Source: CBDIBC01 sp965276635 (GTDB lineage: Bacteria; Actinomycetota; Acidimicrobiia; Acidimicrobiales; Palsa-688). From it: a DNA stretch of 64,000 bases. The notes below the pieces were generated by a model that worked only from the letters and a program-made list of their open reading frames with translations, did not search any database and was not told the DNA's origin. The stretch lies in assembly GCA_965276635.1 (NCBI GenBank), contig CBDIBC010000004.1, positions 620,001 through 684,000 on the forward strand, given 5' to 3'. Within the stretch, counting starts at the first letter, position 1; every line of letters begins with the position of its first letter. Both the position numbers and the translations under genes were made by a program. Below are positions 1 to 7,392 of this stretch, one piece after another.

Positions 1-804
1 GCCAGCAGCGCAGTGCGCTGCATCAACTTCACTGGCTCGGCGGCGACGGCACGCGTGCTCGCGGAGCAGGCCGGACGGGTGCTCAAACCGATCGTGCTGG
101 AGTTGGGTGGCTACAACCCGATGATCGTGCTGCGCGACGCCGACCTAGCCCACGCGGTGGACGCGGCCATCTTCGGTGCCTTCTTTCACCAGGGCCAGAT
201 CTGCCTCTGCACGAGGAAGGTGCTCGTCGAGCGGCCGATCCACGACGCATTCGTCGACGCGTTGGCGGCGCGGGCCTCCGCTCTCACGTCCGGTGACCCC
301 GCCGACCCGGCCACCGTCATCGGGCCGTTGATCAACGACCGAGCCGTTCGGCTGGTCGACGAACGGGTCCAGGACGCGATCGCCCGGGGAGCGCGAGTGG
401 CGGCCGGCGCCCGGTCGCAGGGGCGGGTGTACGAGCCGACCGTACTCGTCGACGTCCCGCCGGAGTCCGTGGTCACGCTGGGCACCGAGGAGACCTTCGG
501 CCCCGTCCTCGTGGTCGAGGCCGTCGATGACGCCGAAGAGGCGCTGCTGCGGGCACAGGCCACGCCGTACGGGTTGAGTGCGGCCATTATGACCGGCGAC
601 CAGGATCGCGGGCTCGACCTGGCGAGCCGCCTCGACGCGGGGATCGTGCACGTCAACGCCCCGACGCTGGTCGGCGAGCCGTCCCTGCCCAACGGCGGGG
701 TGAAGGACAGCGGCTGGGGCCGCTCTGGCCGCTACGCAATCGAGGATTTCACCGAGATCCGGCTCACCACGCTCAACCGCGGTCCCCGCCTGTACCCGAT
801 CTGA
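1..804 (+). CDS. Aldehyde dehydrogenase, C-terminal part (5' end outside window)
   Basis: The reading frame is open from the first base, so the N-terminal NAD-binding half is missing. About 267 C-terminal residues remain. An ELGG motif carries the general-base Glu, GQIC carries the catalytic Cys, and a late ETFGPV segment is typical of NAD(P)-dependent aldehyde dehydrogenases. The subfamily resembles salicylaldehyde/vanillin dehydrogenases, which oxidise aromatic aldehydes to acids; this assignment is inference. It ends 19 bases before the 3' end of the convergent amidohydrolase/decarboxylase gene, which also suggests aromatic acid metabolism. Confidence 0.9.
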   Translation, partial: ASSAVRCINFTGSAATARVLAEQAGRVLKPIVLELGGYNPMIVLRDADLAHAVDAAIFGAFFHQGQICLCTRKVLVERPIHDAFVDALAARASALTSGDPADPATVIGPLINDRAVRLVDERVQDAIARGARVAAGARSQGRVYEPTVLVDVPPESVVTLGTEETFGPVLVVEAVDDAEEALLRAQATPYGLSAAIMTGDQDRGLDLASRLDAGIVHVNAPTLVGEPSLPNGGVKDSGWGRSGRYAIEDFTEIRLTTLNRGPRLYPI

Positions 805-822
805 CCGGCCCCGGCCTGGCGC

Positions 823-1800
823 TCAGCAGCCGAGCAGGCGCTCGGCGTTGCCGTGCGCGATCTTGTCGAGATCGTCGGGGCTGACAGGCGCCCGGAGCAG
901 GAAGTCTGTCGCCTTGGCACTCTCGGCGAAGGGGTGATCGACGGAGAACATGATCCGGTCTGCGCCAAAGACCGTCAGGGCACACTGCAGCGGGGCGACC
1001 GTGGTGTATGCCGAGGTCGTGAGGTGCAGGTTGCGCCGGGCTGTCTCGGCAACCGACGCGGTGTGATCCCTGAGCAGGGGGCTGAGCATCTCGTCCGCCC
1101 TCGCCAGGGAGAACGGCAGCATCTCCCCCATGTGCCCGACGATGACCTGCAGGGCGGGGTGGCGCTCGAAAACGCCCGCGACGATCATCCGCAGCACGTG
1201 CATCCCGCACTCGGCGTGCCAACCCCAGCCCGCAGTCGCCAGCGCAGCTGAGACATCCGGATCCAGCCCCGAGTAGTACGCCTCATGGACCGAGGGAGGT
1301 GGGGGCGCCGGATGCAGGTAGATGGGGACGCCGAGCTGCTCGGCACAGGCGAGCACTGGCTCGACGGAGGGATGGTCGAGGAACACGCCATTGGTCTGGC
1401 CGTGGATCATCGTGCCCAGGCAGCCGAGGTGGTCGACGGCGCGGCGCAGCTCCGCCACCGCGAGCTCAGGAGCCGACATCGGCAAGGTGGCGAACGCCTG
1501 GAAGCGATCGGGATGGGCTTCGACGGTCGTCGCCATCCGATCGTTGAGCGCGCGGGAGACCGAGAGCGATGTGTCCGCATCAAGCCCCTGCACGATGTAC
1601 GCCAACGCCGAGAGCACCTGCAGGTCGATCCCTGCGGTGTCCATCACGCGCAGGCGACCCTCACCGAGGTCGTCGAGCTCGGCGGCCCGGCGACCGGCTC
1701 GGCTACCGAGGTCGAGGGTGGCGGAACCCAGGATGTCCTGAGGGAAGGTGTGCTCCTCGAGTGCGATGACCCTCACGAACGGTGAGCGCCGCCGGGGCAC
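823..1800 (-). CDS. Amidohydrolase-2 family (ACMSD/resorcylate decarboxylase-like)
   Basis: 325 residues. The N-terminal ALEEH resembles the first metal-binding element of the ACMSD/gamma-resorcylate decarboxylase branch. Later come YLHP (metal His), GHMGEMLPF and FSVDHP with the metal-binding Asp, then a C-terminal NAERLL. Members are metal-dependent decarboxylases or hydrolases acting on hydroxybenzoates and related compounds. The frame begins at GTG 1800; an internal GTG at 1776, giving MRVIALEEH, fits the family start equally well. It is divergent from a GntR regulator, with a palindrome between them. Substrate is not determinable from sequence alone. Confidence 0.85.
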   Translation of the reverse strand: MPRRRSPFVRVIALEEHTFPQDILGSATLDLGSRAGRRAAELDDLGEGRLRVMDTAGIDLQVLSALAYIVQGLDADTSLSVSRALNDRMATTVEAHPDRFQAFATLPMSAPELAVAELRRAVDHLGCLGTMIHGQTNGVFLDHPSVEPVLACAEQLGVPIYLHPAPPPPSVHEAYYSGLDPDVSAALATAGWGWHAECGMHVLRMIVAGVFERHPALQVIVGHMGEMLPFSLARADEMLSPLLRDHTASVAETARRNLHLTTSAYTTVAPLQCALTVFGADRIMFSVDHPFAESAKATDFLLRAPVSPDDLDKIAHGNAERLLGC

Positions 1801-1820
1801 CCGTCTCCTGGTCCTCTCCC

Positions 1821-1868
1821 CACCGTCGTTCTTCCCACCGTCGTTCTTCCCACCGTGTTCTCCCCACA
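1821..1868. repeat. Short direct repeats in divergent intergenic region
   Basis: Two copies of CCACCGTCGTTCTTC in tandem, followed by a degenerate third, lie between the amidohydrolase and GntR genes. Function unknown; possibly a regulatory or slippage-generated element. Confidence 0.6.
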
Positions 1869-1899
1869 GGTCGTACCCCCATGGCTCACCCTGTTACGT

Positions 1900-1910
1900 T
1901 ATAGCCTATA
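1900..1910. promoter_or_regulatory. Candidate GntR operator, TATAG-C-CTATA palindrome
   Basis: A perfect 5+1+5 palindrome sits inside a longer near-palindrome (1898-1912) in the divergent gap between the amidohydrolase and the GntR gene. It is conspicuously AT-rich for this genome. GntR/FadR proteins commonly bind short palindromes in such gaps, so autoregulation plus control of the amidohydrolase is inferred. Confidence 0.5.
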
Positions 1911-1987
1911 GCACTCCTCAGACACGGGCTGCCTCGCACGTCGATCAGCCTGGAGTCAACTCGGTGCCGGTCAGGAGCGAGGTTACG

Positions 1988-2701
1988 ATGGCGCCATCGG
2001 CTGAGACGGTACGCCCCATCGAGTCCCACACGGTTGGCGACATGGTCACCGCCGAGCTGCGGCGGTCGATCTTGTCGGGCGCCTTGCCGCCCGGAGAGAG
2101 CTTCTCGCTGAGGGAGCTCGCCAACATGCTCGACGTCAGCTTCATTCCCGTCCGCGAGGCGTTGCGCAGCCTCGAGAGCGAGGGGCTGGTCGTCATCCGC
2201 CCAGGCCGCAGCGCGACGGTCTCACCTATCGACCTGCAGGACCTGCACGCCATCTACCGGCTACGCCGCCTCATCGAACCTGACCTGGCCCGCCGCTCCT
2301 GCACCCTCGTCTCCGACATGGAGCTGGCGCGGCTCGGGGGTGAAGCTGCGGCGTTCGGGGACCCGCAGCTCAGCATGGACTCGATGTACGACGCACACGT
2401 CACTTTCCACCTCGATCTGTTCGCGCCGGCGGCGACCTCCTGGGACATACGCGTCCTGACCACGCTCTGGCGGGCCGCCGAGCGCTACATCCGGGTCGGC
2501 TTCGGCCTGCTCGACCCCGACCCCGAAGAGCACCACCGCCGACGGCACTCCCATGAGAGTCTTCTCGGCGTGTACCGGCGCCGAGATCCCGACGCGGCGG
2601 CACGCGCCGTCGACGAGCACCTCGACCACAACGAGAGGATCGCCCGGGCGGCGCTCGCCACTGGCGCGACTGACGCCCAGCGGCACAGCAGCGCAGAGTG
2701 A
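1988..2701 (+). CDS. GntR family regulator, FCD domain
   Basis: 237 residues from ATG 1988, which is preceded by AGGAG (1973-1977) 10 bases upstream; longer in-frame starts lack this site and add a low-complexity tail. The N-terminal winged helix (about residues 12-80) has the GntR pattern SLRELANMLDVS followed by PVREALRSLESEGLV. The C-terminal all-helical FCD domain carries the Asp/His positions that bind metal or ligand (DAHVTFH, later DEHLDHNE). It is probably a ligand-responsive repressor of the divergent amidohydrolase gene and itself. Confidence 0.92.
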   Translation: MAPSAETVRPIESHTVGDMVTAELRRSILSGALPPGESFSLRELANMLDVSFIPVREALRSLESEGLVVIRPGRSATVSPIDLQDLHAIYRLRRLIEPDLARRSCTLVSDMELARLGGEAAAFGDPQLSMDSMYDAHVTFHLDLFAPAATSWDIRVLTTLWRAAERYIRVGFGLLDPDPEEHHRRRHSHESLLGVYRRRDPDAAARAVDEHLDHNERIARAALATGATDAQRHSSAE

Positions 2702-2719
2702 GGAGCCGGTGCACGGTGC

Positions 2720-3439
2720 TCACTGATCCGCCACGTCCCGGCTCTCTCCGGCGGGCTGGGCGGGGGCCGGGGTCCCGGTGGGCAGGACATCGCAGAACAC
2801 GAACCCGTCACGGGTGACGACGTCGCCCGTCTGCACGTCGATCGGGCTGGCGAAGCCGGGGCCGTCCCAGACGAACGTGTGGAACTCGCCGCGCTCCCCG
2901 CAAGGGTCGACGTCAGCGGGCAGCTCGGCCAGGAGCTGGTCGTCGAACGCCCGACCGGCGAAGGACGCCGGCAGCTTCGTCGAGTCGACACAGGTCAGCA
3001 CCGCTCGGATCCGGCTGGCGATCATCTCGTGGGCCAACTGGCCCGTGGGTCGGCCCCAGAGCGGGAAGAGGGGTCGCACGCCGATTGCGGCCAAGGACCG
3101 CTCGCGATAGGCGCGCACGTCATCGAGGAACAGGTCACCGAACGCCACGGCCTCGACGCCCTCTCGTGCCGCGATCTCCATGGCCATGGCCATCGTGGTC
3201 TCGTAGACCTCGTTCGGGCAGGGAGCCGGGATCTCGACGACGTGCAGGGGGAGCCCGAGCCGGTCCGCCTGCGCCTCGAGCAGTGAGCGTCTGGTCGCGT
3301 GCATCGCCACCCGGTTGTCGTCCGCGTTCACGGTGACGAGCAGGCCGGTGACGGTCACCGCGGGGTCGGTCCGAACGGCCTGGAGTGCGTAGGTGCTGTC
3401 CTTGCCACTGCTCCAGCTCATCCACGCACGCGTCACCAC
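2720..3439 (-). CDS. Dph6-type ATP pyrophosphatase (PP-loop)
   Basis: 239 residues. A PP-loop SSGKDS near the N-terminus binds ATP, and the rest matches the ATP_bind_4/MJ0570 family related to diphthine-ammonia ligase (motifs AFGDLFLDD, LFPLWG, ERGEFHTFV). Bacteria lack diphthamide, so the substrate here is unknown; the chemistry is expected to be ATP-dependent adenylation or amidation. The start is GTG 3439 with GGAG upstream; an internal ATG (MSWSSGKDS) is an alternative. It follows the acyl-CoA dehydrogenase gene on the same strand. Confidence 0.82.
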   Translation of the reverse strand: MVTRAWMSWSSGKDSTYALQAVRTDPAVTVTGLLVTVNADDNRVAMHATRRSLLEAQADRLGLPLHVVEIPAPCPNEVYETTMAMAMEIAAREGVEAVAFGDLFLDDVRAYRERSLAAIGVRPLFPLWGRPTGQLAHEMIASRIRAVLTCVDSTKLPASFAGRAFDDQLLAELPADVDPCGERGEFHTFVWDGPGFASPIDVQTGDVVTRDGFVFCDVLPTGTPAPAQPAGESRDVADQ

Positions 3440-3456
3440 GACTCCATTCGCGCTGG

Positions 3457-4659
3457 CTACTGGTCGGGGCGCTGGTCGAACGGCCGCTGCTTGTCGACCC
3501 GGGGCTCGGGGGGCAGGCCGAGGACCCGTTCGCCCAGGATGTTGTGCTGGATCTCATCGGTGCCGCCCCGGATGGAGAGCGACGGGCTGACGAGGAACAT
3601 GGTCTGCCAGGCGTCGGGCGGGTCCGAGGCCACCGTGGCGGCCGGGCCCTGCAGGTCGGTGGCCAGCTCGGCGACCTGGGCCAGCATGCGGTTGGTGCGG
3701 ATCTTCGCCCCCGAGTCCTCCGGCCCGGGCGAGAACCCGGCCGGCCGGGCGGCCAGCGCGCGTTGCGCCGTCATCTGGGCCACCCGGAGCGTGATGAGTG
3801 CACGCCCCCACCCGTCTCGCCCCACCGGCCTCGTTGCCAGGTCATGATCCCGAGCCAGGTTCCTGAGGCGTTCCACCGACACCCCGAGGTCACCCGAGAG
3901 CGAGCCCCGCTCGAACGACAGGCAGGTGATCGCCACCTTCCAGCCACCGTCGACCTCCCCGATCACGTCGCCGGGGGGGACCTCGACGTCGTCGAGGAAC
4001 ACCTCGTTGAAGTGGGTGTCCCCGTTCATCTGGACCAGCGGTCGAACCTCGACGCCGGCCTGGGACATGTCCACCGCAAAGGCGGTGATGCCGGCGTGCT
4101 TCGGGACGGTCGGGTCGGTCCGGGCCAGCAACAGACCCCTTTCCGCGTAGTGGGCCCGGCTCGTCCACACCTTCGACCCGCTGATGTGCCACCCGCCGCC
4201 GGCGGGGACGGCCCGGGCCTTGACGTTCGCCAGGTCGGAACCGGCGTCGGGCTCGGAGAACATCTGGCACCAGATGTCCTCGCCGCTGCGGATCCGAGGC
4301 AGCCAACGCCGCTTCTGCTCCTCGGTGGCGTGGGCCAGGATGGTCGGGCCGATGAGGTCGAGGCCCACGAGGAACGGGTACATGTCCGGTGTCTCGAACG
4401 CAGCGAGGACGTCGGCGACGATCGTCGCCGAGTCCGGCGGGAGGCCCATGCCGCCGTGGGCGATCGGCCAGGTCGGCACCGCGTACCCGCCGGGGGCCAG
4501 GGCGGTGAGGTAGCGGCGACCGCTCTCGAAGTCGTCACTGCCCGCTCCGAGCACCCGGTCGACGGTGCCTGGGTCGCGGGGACGGAGGAGCGCGCCGATC
4601 TCGTCGTGGACCTGCGAGCGGAGCTGGCTTGCTTCGACGTCCACCGCGCGGCTGGCCAT
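3457..4659 (-). CDS. Acyl-CoA dehydrogenase
   Basis: 400 residues. Typical FadE features: N-terminal helical domain, the FAD-contacting CQMFSEPDAGSDLA segment, KVWTSRAH in the beta domain, and C-terminal RGGTDEIQHNILGERVLGLP, where the Glu of DEI is in the expected position of the catalytic base in this subgroup. It would oxidise an acyl-CoA to the enoyl-CoA using FAD and ETF; substrate length is unknown. A TAGCAT box six bases before the ATG suggests a leaderless mRNA. Confidence 0.93.
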   Translation of the reverse strand: MASRAVDVEASQLRSQVHDEIGALLRPRDPGTVDRVLGAGSDDFESGRRYLTALAPGGYAVPTWPIAHGGMGLPPDSATIVADVLAAFETPDMYPFLVGLDLIGPTILAHATEEQKRRWLPRIRSGEDIWCQMFSEPDAGSDLANVKARAVPAGGGWHISGSKVWTSRAHYAERGLLLARTDPTVPKHAGITAFAVDMSQAGVEVRPLVQMNGDTHFNEVFLDDVEVPPGDVIGEVDGGWKVAITCLSFERGSLSGDLGVSVERLRNLARDHDLATRPVGRDGWGRALITLRVAQMTAQRALAARPAGFSPGPEDSGAKIRTNRMLAQVAELATDLQGPAATVASDPPDAWQTMFLVSPSLSIRGGTDEIQHNILGERVLGLPPEPRVDKQRPFDQRPDQ

Positions 4660-4665
4660 GCCCGG

Positions 4666-4671
4666 ATGCTA
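4666..4671 (-). promoter_or_regulatory. -10 box TAGCAT, leaderless
   Basis: TAGCAT on the minus strand lies exactly 6 bases before the acyl-CoA dehydrogenase ATG, so transcription would begin at the start codon. Confidence 0.5.
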
Positions 4672-5694
4672 CCGAGGGACGCCGGCCGGCCCCCCGGTGG
4701 GGGCGGCGGCGGGGCAGCAGCCCTCGGGGCAACGGTCCGGGCGAGGCGGCCGATGGCCGAGGGCCAGACGAGGAGCGGTGGGGTCGAGGCGCTCGTCGAT
4801 CAGCTGACGGATCATGGTGACGAAGCGCGGGTCGGTGCCGACCGTCCCGGCGCGCACCAGGCGGACGCCGAGGTCTGCAGCCATGGCCGCCGCCTGGGTG
4901 TCGAGGTCGAAGACGACCTCCATGTGGTCGGAGACGAACCCGATGGGAGCGACGACGACGGCATCGTGGTTCGGGGCGAGGTCCGCGATGGCGTCGCGCA
5001 CGTCGGGCTCCAGCCACGGTTGGCTCGGCGGTCCTGAGCGGCTCTGGAACACCAGCTGCCAGCTTCTTGCGCCGGCCCGGTCAGCTACCAGCGCGGCGTG
5101 CTCGCGCAGCTGCGCCTCGTAGTCCGACGTGGCGGCCATGGCGACCGGGATGCTGTGGGCGCTGAAGAGCACGGGCGCGTCGGGTCCGGCATCGCCGAGC
5201 GCGGCGCGCAGGCGGTCGGCGCTGGGCTCGACGAAGCCGGGGTGGTCGAAGAACGGGCGCAGCTTGTCGATGGCCGGCGCGCCGGCGCCGACGGCCAGGC
5301 GGGCCCGGACCAGGTCGTCGAGGTACTGCCGGCAGCTGCTGGCCGAACTGTAGGCCGAGGTGACGAACGCCAGCGCCCGGAGGATGCCGTCGTTGCGCAT
5401 GGTGGCCACGGTGTCGGCAAGCATCGGGTGCCAGTTCCGGTTGCCCCAGTACAGCGGGAGCCCAGGGCCGTGGGTGGCCAACTCCTCGCGCAGGGCGGCG
5501 AGCAGGGCCCGGTTGTGCCCGTTGATGGGGCTGACGCCGCCGACGGTGCGGTACTGGTCGGCCACCGCTTCCCGGCGGGCGGCGGGGACGTCGCGGTCGC
5601 GCAGGACGTTGTCCAGGAACGGCAGCACGTCGTCGGGCCCTTCGGGGCCACCGAAGGACACCAGCAGCACGGCGTCGTAGGCGGGGGGCGGCAT
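4669..5694 (-). CDS. cpfC: Coproporphyrin ferrochelatase, Fe-S type
   Basis: 341 residues starting at ATG 5694 (MPPPAYDAVLLVSFGGPEG). FSAHSIP holds the catalytic His and the later FVSDHMEVVFDLD the conserved Glu. The enzyme inserts iron into coproporphyrin III in the Gram-positive haem pathway. An internal Cys in SASSCRQY and a C-terminal DRCPEGCC cluster match the positions that bind a [2Fe-2S] cluster in actinobacterial ferrochelatases. The 3' end slightly overlaps the promoter of the downstream acyl-CoA dehydrogenase. A longer upstream frame is spurious. Confidence 0.94.
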   Translation of the reverse strand: MPPPAYDAVLLVSFGGPEGPDDVLPFLDNVLRDRDVPAARREAVADQYRTVGGVSPINGHNRALLAALREELATHGPGLPLYWGNRNWHPMLADTVATMRNDGILRALAFVTSAYSSASSCRQYLDDLVRARLAVGAGAPAIDKLRPFFDHPGFVEPSADRLRAALGDAGPDAPVLFSAHSIPVAMAATSDYEAQLREHAALVADRAGARSWQLVFQSRSGPPSQPWLEPDVRDAIADLAPNHDAVVVAPIGFVSDHMEVVFDLDTQAAAMAADLGVRLVRAGTVGTDPRFVTMIRQLIDERLDPTAPRLALGHRPPRPDRCPEGCCPAAAPTGGPAGVPR

Positions 5695-5701
5695 GGGCCT
5701 C

Positions 5702-5707
5702 AGGGTA
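5702..5707 (-). promoter_or_regulatory. -10 box TACCCT for ferrochelatase
   Basis: TACCCT on the minus strand ends 7 bases before the ferrochelatase ATG. It fits the leaderless spacing seen at other genes here. Confidence 0.45.
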
Positions 5708-5806
5708 CGGTCCTCGCCCGGCGTGCAGCGGCGGTGCCGGTGTCGCCCCCTCGACTGGCCGGCGGGTGGTGGTCTTGGTGGGCCCGCCGGCCAGGGGGGT
5801 CGAGGG

Positions 5807-7153
5807 TTACGAGGCGATGGACACCGAGTGGGCCTGCACACCCCACGCCGCGCACTGGGCCGCCGTCGGCTCCCAGATGTCGAGGCGACGGCCCTTGATG
5901 GCGCCGCCGGTGTCCTGGGCGACGCGGGTGCCCACACCGTCGATGCTGATCGTGGTGCCGAGCGGGATGACCGACGGGTCGACGGCGACGGTGCTGGCAT
6001 TGACGGAAGCGCCACTGGCGGTGGTGCCGCGCAGGTCGTAGCACGTGATGGTGAAGGTCCCGAGGGACCGACCACCGCTGGCTGCCTGCAGGCTCGGCGG
6101 CGCAGGGAGGGGAGCGGTGGCCGCCCAGTAGCCCTTCCCGTCGGGTGCCGACGCCAAGGACCGGGCGACCACGCCGGAGGGCTCGGCCAGGGCACCCGAG
6201 TACAGGGCGTCACCGAGCGAGTACACGGCGCCGCTGCGCCCGAGGAGCCAGTAGCCCCGTCCCGTCGGCGTGGCGGCGATGCTGGTCACCGTGTCGGCGA
6301 CGGACATGCTCGGCAGCGATCCGTAAAAGGCGGCGTCGCCGAAGCTGAAGATGCCTCCGTCGGCGCCGGCCAGCCAGTACCCGCCGGCGGTTCCCGTGCT
6401 GGCGATGCCGACGATGGGGTGACCGAGGTGCACGGCGCCGAGGGACCCGTGGAAGGCGGCGTCGCCGAAGGAGAAGACGCCTCCGTCGGCGGCGACCAGC
6501 CAGTAGCCGTGGCCGCTGGGGGTGGCGGCCATGCCGACGATCGGCTGGTTCAGGTGGACCGCGCCCAGTCCGCCGTGGAAGGCGGCGTCGCCGAAGGAGA
6601 AGACGCCTCCGTCGGCGGCGACCAGCCAGTAGCCGTGGCCGCTGGGGGTGGCGGCCATGCCGACGATCGGCTGGCTCAGGTGCTGGCCGCCTTCCGAGCC
6701 GAGATAGGGGGCGTCCCCGTAGCTGAAGATGCCTCCGTCACCGGCGACGGCCCAGTAGCCCTGGCCGGTCGGGGTGGCGGCCAGGGCGACGATGCCGCTC
6801 TGGATGGCGGCGCCCGGCCCGCCGAGGGTCGGGGCACTGCCGAAGCCCTCCACCGCGCCGGCCGTGTCGGCAGTGGGCGCCGATGCCGGACCGGCATTGA
6901 CTGCCGCCGCAGCAGGTGGCGCGGTAGATGCGGAGAGCGCCCCCATGGTGATCAGCGGCAGGGCCGCCACCGCCAGGTGGCGGGGCAGGCGCCCGGTGCG
7001 CACCGGGCGACCGGTGGCGGGGCGCCCGCTGGGGGCCTCCGTCGACCGGGGGTCTGGTGGGGCGGCCGGTGGGACCAGCGGTGTGCCAGTTGCTGCGTCG
7101 GTGGCGGCATTGGCGGCGTGAAGGCGCGCGCCAGTAAGCGATGCGGAATGCAA
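5807..7153 (-). CDS. Secreted GYWLVAADGG-repeat protein with C-terminal 3D domain
   Basis: 448 residues, TTG start at 7153 with AAGGGAG about 11 bases upstream. The N-terminus is long and basic, then a hydrophobic stretch (about 57-75) and AAAA resemble a signal peptide; an internal GTG at 7003 would give a more standard one. Residues about 120-350 hold roughly six units of about 42 residues with GYWLVAADGGVFSFGDA, probably blades of a beta-propeller. The C-terminus (DPSVIPLGTTISIDG, AQDTGG, RRLDIW) is a 3D/double-psi beta-barrel domain of the kind found in cell-wall lytic enzymes. Such repeats are common in Acidimicrobiia (recollection). Likely a wall-associated extracellular protein. Confidence 0.85.
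   Translation of the reverse strand: MHSASLTGARLHAANAATDAATGTPLVPPAAPPDPRSTEAPSGRPATGRPVRTGRLPRHLAVAALPLITMGALSASTAPPAAAAVNAGPASAPTADTAGAVEGFGSAPTLGGPGAAIQSGIVALAATPTGQGYWAVAGDGGIFSYGDAPYLGSEGGQHLSQPIVGMAATPSGHGYWLVAADGGVFSFGDAAFHGGLGAVHLNQPIVGMAATPSGHGYWLVAADGGVFSFGDAAFHGSLGAVHLGHPIVGIASTGTAGGYWLAGADGGIFSFGDAAFYGSLPSMSVADTVTSIAATPTGRGYWLLGRSGAVYSLGDALYSGALAEPSGVVARSLASAPDGKGYWAATAPLPAPPSLQAASGGRSLGTFTITCYDLRGTTASGASVNASTVAVDPSVIPLGTTISIDGVGTRVAQDTGGAIKGRRLDIWEPTAAQCAAWGVQAHSVSIAS
6450..6701. repeat. Two near-identical 126-bp tandem repeats
   Basis: Copies 6450-6575 and 6576-6701 are almost identical at the DNA level over more than 100 bases. They encode two adjacent 42-residue units of the GYWLVAADGG protein, indicating recent duplication or gene conversion of a repeat unit. 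Confidence 0.9.
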
Positions 7154-7180
7154 GGTGAAACGATCTCCCTTTTCGTCAGC

Positions 7181-7264
7181 GCGCCAGTCAGAGGCCTCTG
7201 TGAAGCGTGGAGAAGTGAGAGGGGGACTGGCGCAGCCTCCGCCGCGGGGAATGGTGGGCGGAGG
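7181..7264 (-). promoter_or_regulatory. Structured 5' leader with two stems
   Basis: Upstream of the GYWLVAADGG/3D-domain gene are two perfect inverted repeats: CCTCCGCC (7236-7243)/GGCGGAGG (7257-7264) with a 13-base loop, and GCGCCAGTC (7181-7189)/GACTGGCGC (7225-7233) enclosing a 10-base palindrome AGAGGCCTCT (7190-7199). A TATGCT box on the minus strand at 7335-7340 would give a leader of roughly 175 bases. Cell-wall hydrolase genes in actinobacteria often carry c-di-AMP riboswitches, but I could not match the conserved core, so the class is open. Confidence 0.5.
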
Positions 7265-7392
7265 GTGGCTTACAGCGTCCGCACGGCGGTCTCTGGGACG
7301 GTCACCGGGGCGCGTTGTCGTATCTCAGCGGCGCAGCATACGCGAAAGGCACCGCTGTGGGGCACATGACGAAAGTGCCATCTGTCACAATC

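Noticed and set aside
1748..1987. N-terminal extension of the GntR regulator
   Set aside because: It is low-complexity sequence across the divergent promoter region; AGGAG and the family start support ATG 1988.
7154..7392. c-di-AMP (ydaO) riboswitch
   Set aside because: Stems are present, but the conserved core sequences of that class were not found by eye, so only a structured leader is claimed.
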